From positions 186,001-250,000 of the forward strand of contig NZ_SPPK01000004.1 in NCBI RefSeq assembly GCF_004569505.1: a DNA stretch of 64,000 nucleotides, in the 5' to 3' direction. The notes beneath the pieces were generated by a model. The model saw only the letters and a program-made list of their open reading frames with translations, did no database searches and was not told the DNA's origin. A program made the position numbers and the translations under genes. The DNA is from Dysgonomonas mossii. GTDB lineage: Bacteria; Bacteroidota; Bacteroidia; Bacteroidales; Dysgonomonadaceae. Shown in pieces: positions 60,723-64,000 of this stretch (the first letter of the stretch is position 1; each line of letters begins with the position of its first letter).

Positions 60723-62723
60723 ATGCAAAACGAAGACGACTTAAGAGGTTTGGCTAAAGTAATGGAATTCATGCGAGCCATTAGTATTTTATTTGTGGTT
60801 ATCCATATATATTGGTTTTGTTATCAATCCATTTGGGAGATGGGCATTAATATCGGAGTTGTAGATAAAATTCTGCTCAACTTTCAGAATACAGCCGGAT
60901 TGTTTTCACATATTCTTTGGACAAAGCTTTTTGCCGTAGTATTTCTGGGACTATCCTGTTTAGGAACGAAAGGAGTAAAAGAGGAAAAAATAACTTGGAA
61001 CAAAATATATGTATTCCTGTTCTTTGGGTTTATCTTTTTCTTTCTTAATTGGTGGATATTGGCTTTGCCTCTGCCATTAGTAGCCAACACAGCCTTGTAT
61101 ATATTCACAATGACAGTTGGTTATATTTTACTACTGATGGGTGGATTATGGATGAGTAGATTGTTGAAAACGAATCTGATGGATGATGTTTTTAATATGG
61201 AGAACGAAAGTTTTATGCAGGAAACACAGCTCATGGAGAATGAATATTCCGTTAACCTGCCTACATTATTTCAGTATCAGAAGAAACAATACAAAGGTTG
61301 GATCAATGTGGTTAATCCTTTTCGGGCGACAATTATACTTGGAACTCCGGGTAGCGGTAAGTCTTTTGCTGTAGTCAATAATTATATTGACCAGCAGATT
61401 AGCAAAGGCTTTGCCCTGTATTGTTATGATTTCAAATATCCTGATCTATCTACTATTGCATACAATAAGATGTTACTGTATGCGGATAGATATAATGTTG
61501 ATCCTCAGTTTTACGTTATCAACTTTGATAATCCGGAACGTAGTCACCGATGTAATCCCATTGCCCCTGAATTTATGACTGACATCTCAGATGCCTATGA
61601 ATCAGCTTATACGATTATGTTGAACTTAAATAAAACATGGATTCAGAAGCAGGGCGACTTCTTTGTCGAATCGCCGATTATTCTACTAGCTGCAATTATC
61701 TGGTATTTGAAATTATACGATGGCGGTAAATATTGTACATTTCCTCATGCTATTGAATTTCTGAATAAACCTTACAAAGAAATATTTCCTATTTTGACAT
61801 CCTATCCACAATTGGAAAACTATCTTTCTCCTTTTATGGATGCATGGCATGGAAATGCACAAGAACAATTACAAGGTCAGATTGCCAGTGCTAAGATACC
61901 ACTATCAAGAATGATTTCTCCACAGCTTTATTGGGTCATGTCGGGTAACGATTTTACATTGGACATCAATAATCCTGATGCTCCGAAAATATTATGTGTT
62001 GGTAATAACCCCGATAGGCAAAACATCTATGGAGCAGCTTTAGGATTATACAATAGCCGTATCGTAAAGTTAATCAATAAGAAAGGCTTGTTGAAATCAT
62101 CTGTTATTATTGATGAGTTACCGACAATCTATTTTCGGGGGTTGGACAATTTGATTGCAACTGCCCGAAGTAATAAAGTTGCTGTTTGTCTGGGTTTTCA
62201 GGATATATCGCAATTGACGAGAGATTATGGACGAGAAGAAGCCGATGTTGTGATGAATACTGTTGGTAATATATTTTCGGGACAGGTAGTTGGTGACACT
62301 GCAAAAAATCTATCAGATCGATTTGGAAAGGTGTTACAGAAGCGGCAATCTATGACGATTAACAAGCAGGATAAATCTACCACCATCAATACTCAATTAG
62401 ATGCTTTAATTCCGGCATCAAAGATTTCAACACTTACTCAGGGAATATTTGTCGGTTCTGTTTCCGATAACTTTGAAGAACGAATCGAACAGAAGATATT
62501 TCATGCTCAAATTGTTGTAGATACAGAAAAGGTATCTGCTGAAACTAAGGAGTTCAAACAGATACCTGTCGTTATGGATTTTCAAGAGGTTTATGATAAA
62601 CCAATGAAAGATGTTATTGAGAACAATTACTACACTATTAAGAAAGATGTTACTAAAATTGTAGAAATTGAAATGGAGCGAATTATGAAAGATCCGAAGT
62701 TGAGTAAGTTGGTAAAGAAATGA
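60723..62723 (+). CDS. mobC: Type IV coupling protein MobC (VirD4/TraG-like)
   Basis: A 666-residue ATPase that links the relaxosome to the secretion channel. Three to four N-terminal membrane helices occupy residues about 15-145. Walker A is IILGTPGSGKSFAVVNNYIDQ (near residue 207). Walker B is KSSVIIDELPTIYFRGLDNLIATARSNKVAVCLGFQDISQL, the conserved coupling-protein segment. A TraM-recognition-type region follows. It is the last gene of the mob operon, and the next gene has its own promoter element. Confidence 0.95.
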   Translation: MQNEDDLRGLAKVMEFMRAISILFVVIHIYWFCYQSIWEMGINIGVVDKILLNFQNTAGLFSHILWTKLFAVVFLGLSCLGTKGVKEEKITWNKIYVFLFFGFIFFFLNWWILALPLPLVANTALYIFTMTVGYILLLMGGLWMSRLLKTNLMDDVFNMENESFMQETQLMENEYSVNLPTLFQYQKKQYKGWINVVNPFRATIILGTPGSGKSFAVVNNYIDQQISKGFALYCYDFKYPDLSTIAYNKMLLYADRYNVDPQFYVINFDNPERSHRCNPIAPEFMTDISDAYESAYTIMLNLNKTWIQKQGDFFVESPIILLAAIIWYLKLYDGGKYCTFPHAIEFLNKPYKEIFPILTSYPQLENYLSPFMDAWHGNAQEQLQGQIASAKIPLSRMISPQLYWVMSGNDFTLDINNPDAPKILCVGNNPDRQNIYGAALGLYNSRIVKLINKKGLLKSSVIIDELPTIYFRGLDNLIATARSNKVAVCLGFQDISQLTRDYGREEADVVMNTVGNIFSGQVVGDTAKNLSDRFGKVLQKRQSMTINKQDKSTTINTQLDALIPASKISTLTQGIFVGSVSDNFEERIEQKIFHAQIVVDTEKVSAETKEFKQIPVVMDFQEVYDKPMKDVIENNYYTIKKDVTKIVEIEMERIMKDPKLSKLVKK

Positions 62724-62793
62724 AATTTTATTTAATCATTAGTTTTGATTTGCAATCTTTTGATTTTTAAATACATGATATTTAGATAATTTT

Positions 62794-62801
62794 TATCTTT
62801 G
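62794..62801 (+). promoter_or_regulatory. Candidate -7 element of the OLD-family gene
   Basis: TATCTTTG matches TAnnTTTG, 18 bp before the ATG at 62820. It indicates that the cargo gene is expressed apart from the mob operon. Confidence 0.5.
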
Positions 62802-62819
62802 GTTAAAATATGACAAAAC

Positions 62820-64000
62820 ATGTATATCACTAAAATACATATAGAAAACTTTAAATCTTTAGGCAATTTTGATTTATACCTAAATAATGGTATAAATATA
62901 TTAGTTGGGGATAATGAAGCTGGAAAATCAACCATCATTGAGGCATTACACTTGTGCCTTACAGGATATCTTGATGGTAGATATTTCAAAAACGAATTAA
63001 CTCAATATATTTTTAATATTGATGCAGTTTCAGAATATCTAGAGAATCTAGAAAATAAGAAAAATGGAATCCCAATTCCTCCAGAAATTCTGATTGAAGT
63101 ATACTTAGATGGTGACGGTTCAATCCTTTATGAAGGGACATGGAGTAGTAGTGGAAAAACCCCACAGAAAGGTTTCGGTCTTAAGATATCTTTCAATGAA
63201 AAATATAAAAAGGAATACGAAGAGTTGATAGTATTAGAAGGGGTGAAAACCTTACCCATTGAATATTACGATATTCAATGGTATACTTTTGCTCTAGATG
63301 AAACTATAACTCCTCGATTTCTGCCAATTAAATCTGCATTAATAGATTCTAGCAATCATAAACTACAATCAGGTTCTGATGTTTATATCTCTAGAATTAT
63401 CAAAGAATTTCTAGAGAGTAACGAAATTGTTGAAGTATCACAAGCCCACAGAAAAATGAGGGAAACATTTATGGAAGATGAAGCAATTAAAAAAATAAAT
63501 AGAAAAATTGAAGTTGCGGCAAATATCTCAGATAAGAAAGTAGCATTGTCTGTAGAATTATCTTCTAAAAATGCTTGGGAAAATACACTTATAACCTATT
63601 TAGATAATGTTCCATTTCATTTTATAGGGAAAGGAGAGCAATGTCTTGTTAAAACTAAATTAGCTTTAAGTCACAAAAAAGCTCTTGCAGCAAATATTAT
63701 TCTTCTCGAAGAGCCAGAAAATCATTTATCTCATACAAAACTTAATCAACTCATTGATTATTTAAACATCAATACGAGTAAGCAAATGATAATATCTACT
63801 CATAATAGTTTTGTTGCAAATAAGTTAGGATTAGAAAATCTTATTTTCTTGAATAATCAGAAGACCTTAACATTAAAAGAATTACCTACAGGGACTCAAT
63901 ACTTTTTTAAGAAACTAGCAGGATATGATACTTTACGACTAATTTTATGTAAAAAAGCAATATTGGTTGAAGGTGATTCAGATGAACTTGTATTACAAAA
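62820..64000 (+). CDS. OLD/GajA-type ATPase-TOPRIM nuclease (5' part, cut by window end)
   Basis: An open frame of 393 codons with no stop before the window end. It starts MYITKIHIENFKSLGNFDLYLNNGINILVGDNEAGKSTIIEALHLCLTG, an SMC/ABC-type ATPase head with Walker A GDNEAGKST (near residue 36). The signature and Walker B region is ALAANIILLEEPENHLSHTKLNQLIDYL, followed by ISTHNSFVA, the H-loop. At the window end a TOPRIM domain opens with KAILVEGDSDELVL, giving the catalytic Glu and Asp. This layout is the OLD-family nuclease, including GajA of the Gabija phage-defence system. Whether a gajB helicase follows cannot be seen. It is cargo directly after mobC. Confidence 0.85.
   Translation, partial: MYITKIHIENFKSLGNFDLYLNNGINILVGDNEAGKSTIIEALHLCLTGYLDGRYFKNELTQYIFNIDAVSEYLENLENKKNGIPIPPEILIEVYLDGDGSILYEGTWSSSGKTPQKGFGLKISFNEKYKKEYEELIVLEGVKTLPIEYYDIQWYTFALDETITPRFLPIKSALIDSSNHKLQSGSDVYISRIIKEFLESNEIVEVSQAHRKMRETFMEDEAIKKINRKIEVAANISDKKVALSVELSSKNAWENTLITYLDNVPFHFIGKGEQCLVKTKLALSHKKALAANIILLEEPENHLSHTKLNQLIDYLNINTSKQMIISTHNSFVANKLGLENLIFLNNQKTLTLKELPTGTQYFFKKLAGYDTLRLILCKKAILVEGDSDELVLQ

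Noticed and set aside
1..64000. CRISPR array or rRNA operon
   Set aside because: No regularly spaced repeats of CRISPR type and no rRNA-like sequence were seen in the window.

Overview
The window looks like a low-GC Bacteroidales chromosome, most like Dysgonomonas or a near relative (genus is an inference). Reasons: the Bacteroidetes -7 promoter motif TAnnTTTG lies before many genes, Shine-Dalgarno sequences are mostly absent, families such as DUF4105 and a TorF-like outer-membrane protein are present, and the right half is an integrative conjugative element (ICE) with a CTnDOT-type traA-traQ module.

Core chromosome (1-29346). A lipoprotein gene is followed by a branched-chain amino-acid operon read leftwards: ilvD-ilvB-ilvN-acyl-ACP thioesterase-ilvC. 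Upstream of ilvD sits an apparently complete transcription attenuator: a promoter, a 21-codon leader peptide very rich in Leu/Ile/Val, an antiterminator and a terminator. Rightward genes follow: mfd, DUF4105-PafA-type phosphatase, secA, gyrA-TPR, uspA, meaB, ROK glucokinase and yegP. A leftward nitroreductase gene lies after mfd. A leftward nitrogen block (TorF-like protein, glnK, amtB) precedes tRNA-Asp.

ICE (from the tRNA-Asp 3' end to beyond the window end). A tyrosine recombinase begins about 270 bp after the tRNA. Next come RhuM-like and ORF6N proteins and small leftward housekeeping-type genes (histone-like, HD hydrolase, ABM monooxygenase). A compact four-gene hxsA-hxsD-hxsB-hxsC operon follows: a secreted His-Xaa-Ser repeat protein with two radical SAM enzymes. 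Then come umuD-nuclease-umuC, small membrane peptides, an unknown ICE protein, pcfK-pcfJ, an SMR efflux pump with a Crp-type regulator, remnants of a cation-efflux gene, and a KAP-type NTPase.

The transfer operon runs leftward from 58317 to about 45612 (ParA/traA, traB, traD-position gene, traE, traF, traG, a fimbrillin, traI, J, K, L, M, N, O and Q). The fimbrillin gene occupies the usual traH slot and a reversed YciI gene the usual traP slot. A 676-bp intergenic region rich in inverted repeats, probably holding oriT, separates it from rightward mobA-mobB-mobC. The window ends inside an OLD/GajA-type ATPase-TOPRIM gene, a likely phage-defence cargo. No CRISPR array, rRNA or intact insertion sequence was seen.

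Most notable items: the His-Xaa-Ser modification operon on a mobile element, the Leu/Ile/Val leader attenuator, the fimbrillin gene within the transfer operon, and the nuclease-like gene between umuD and umuC.
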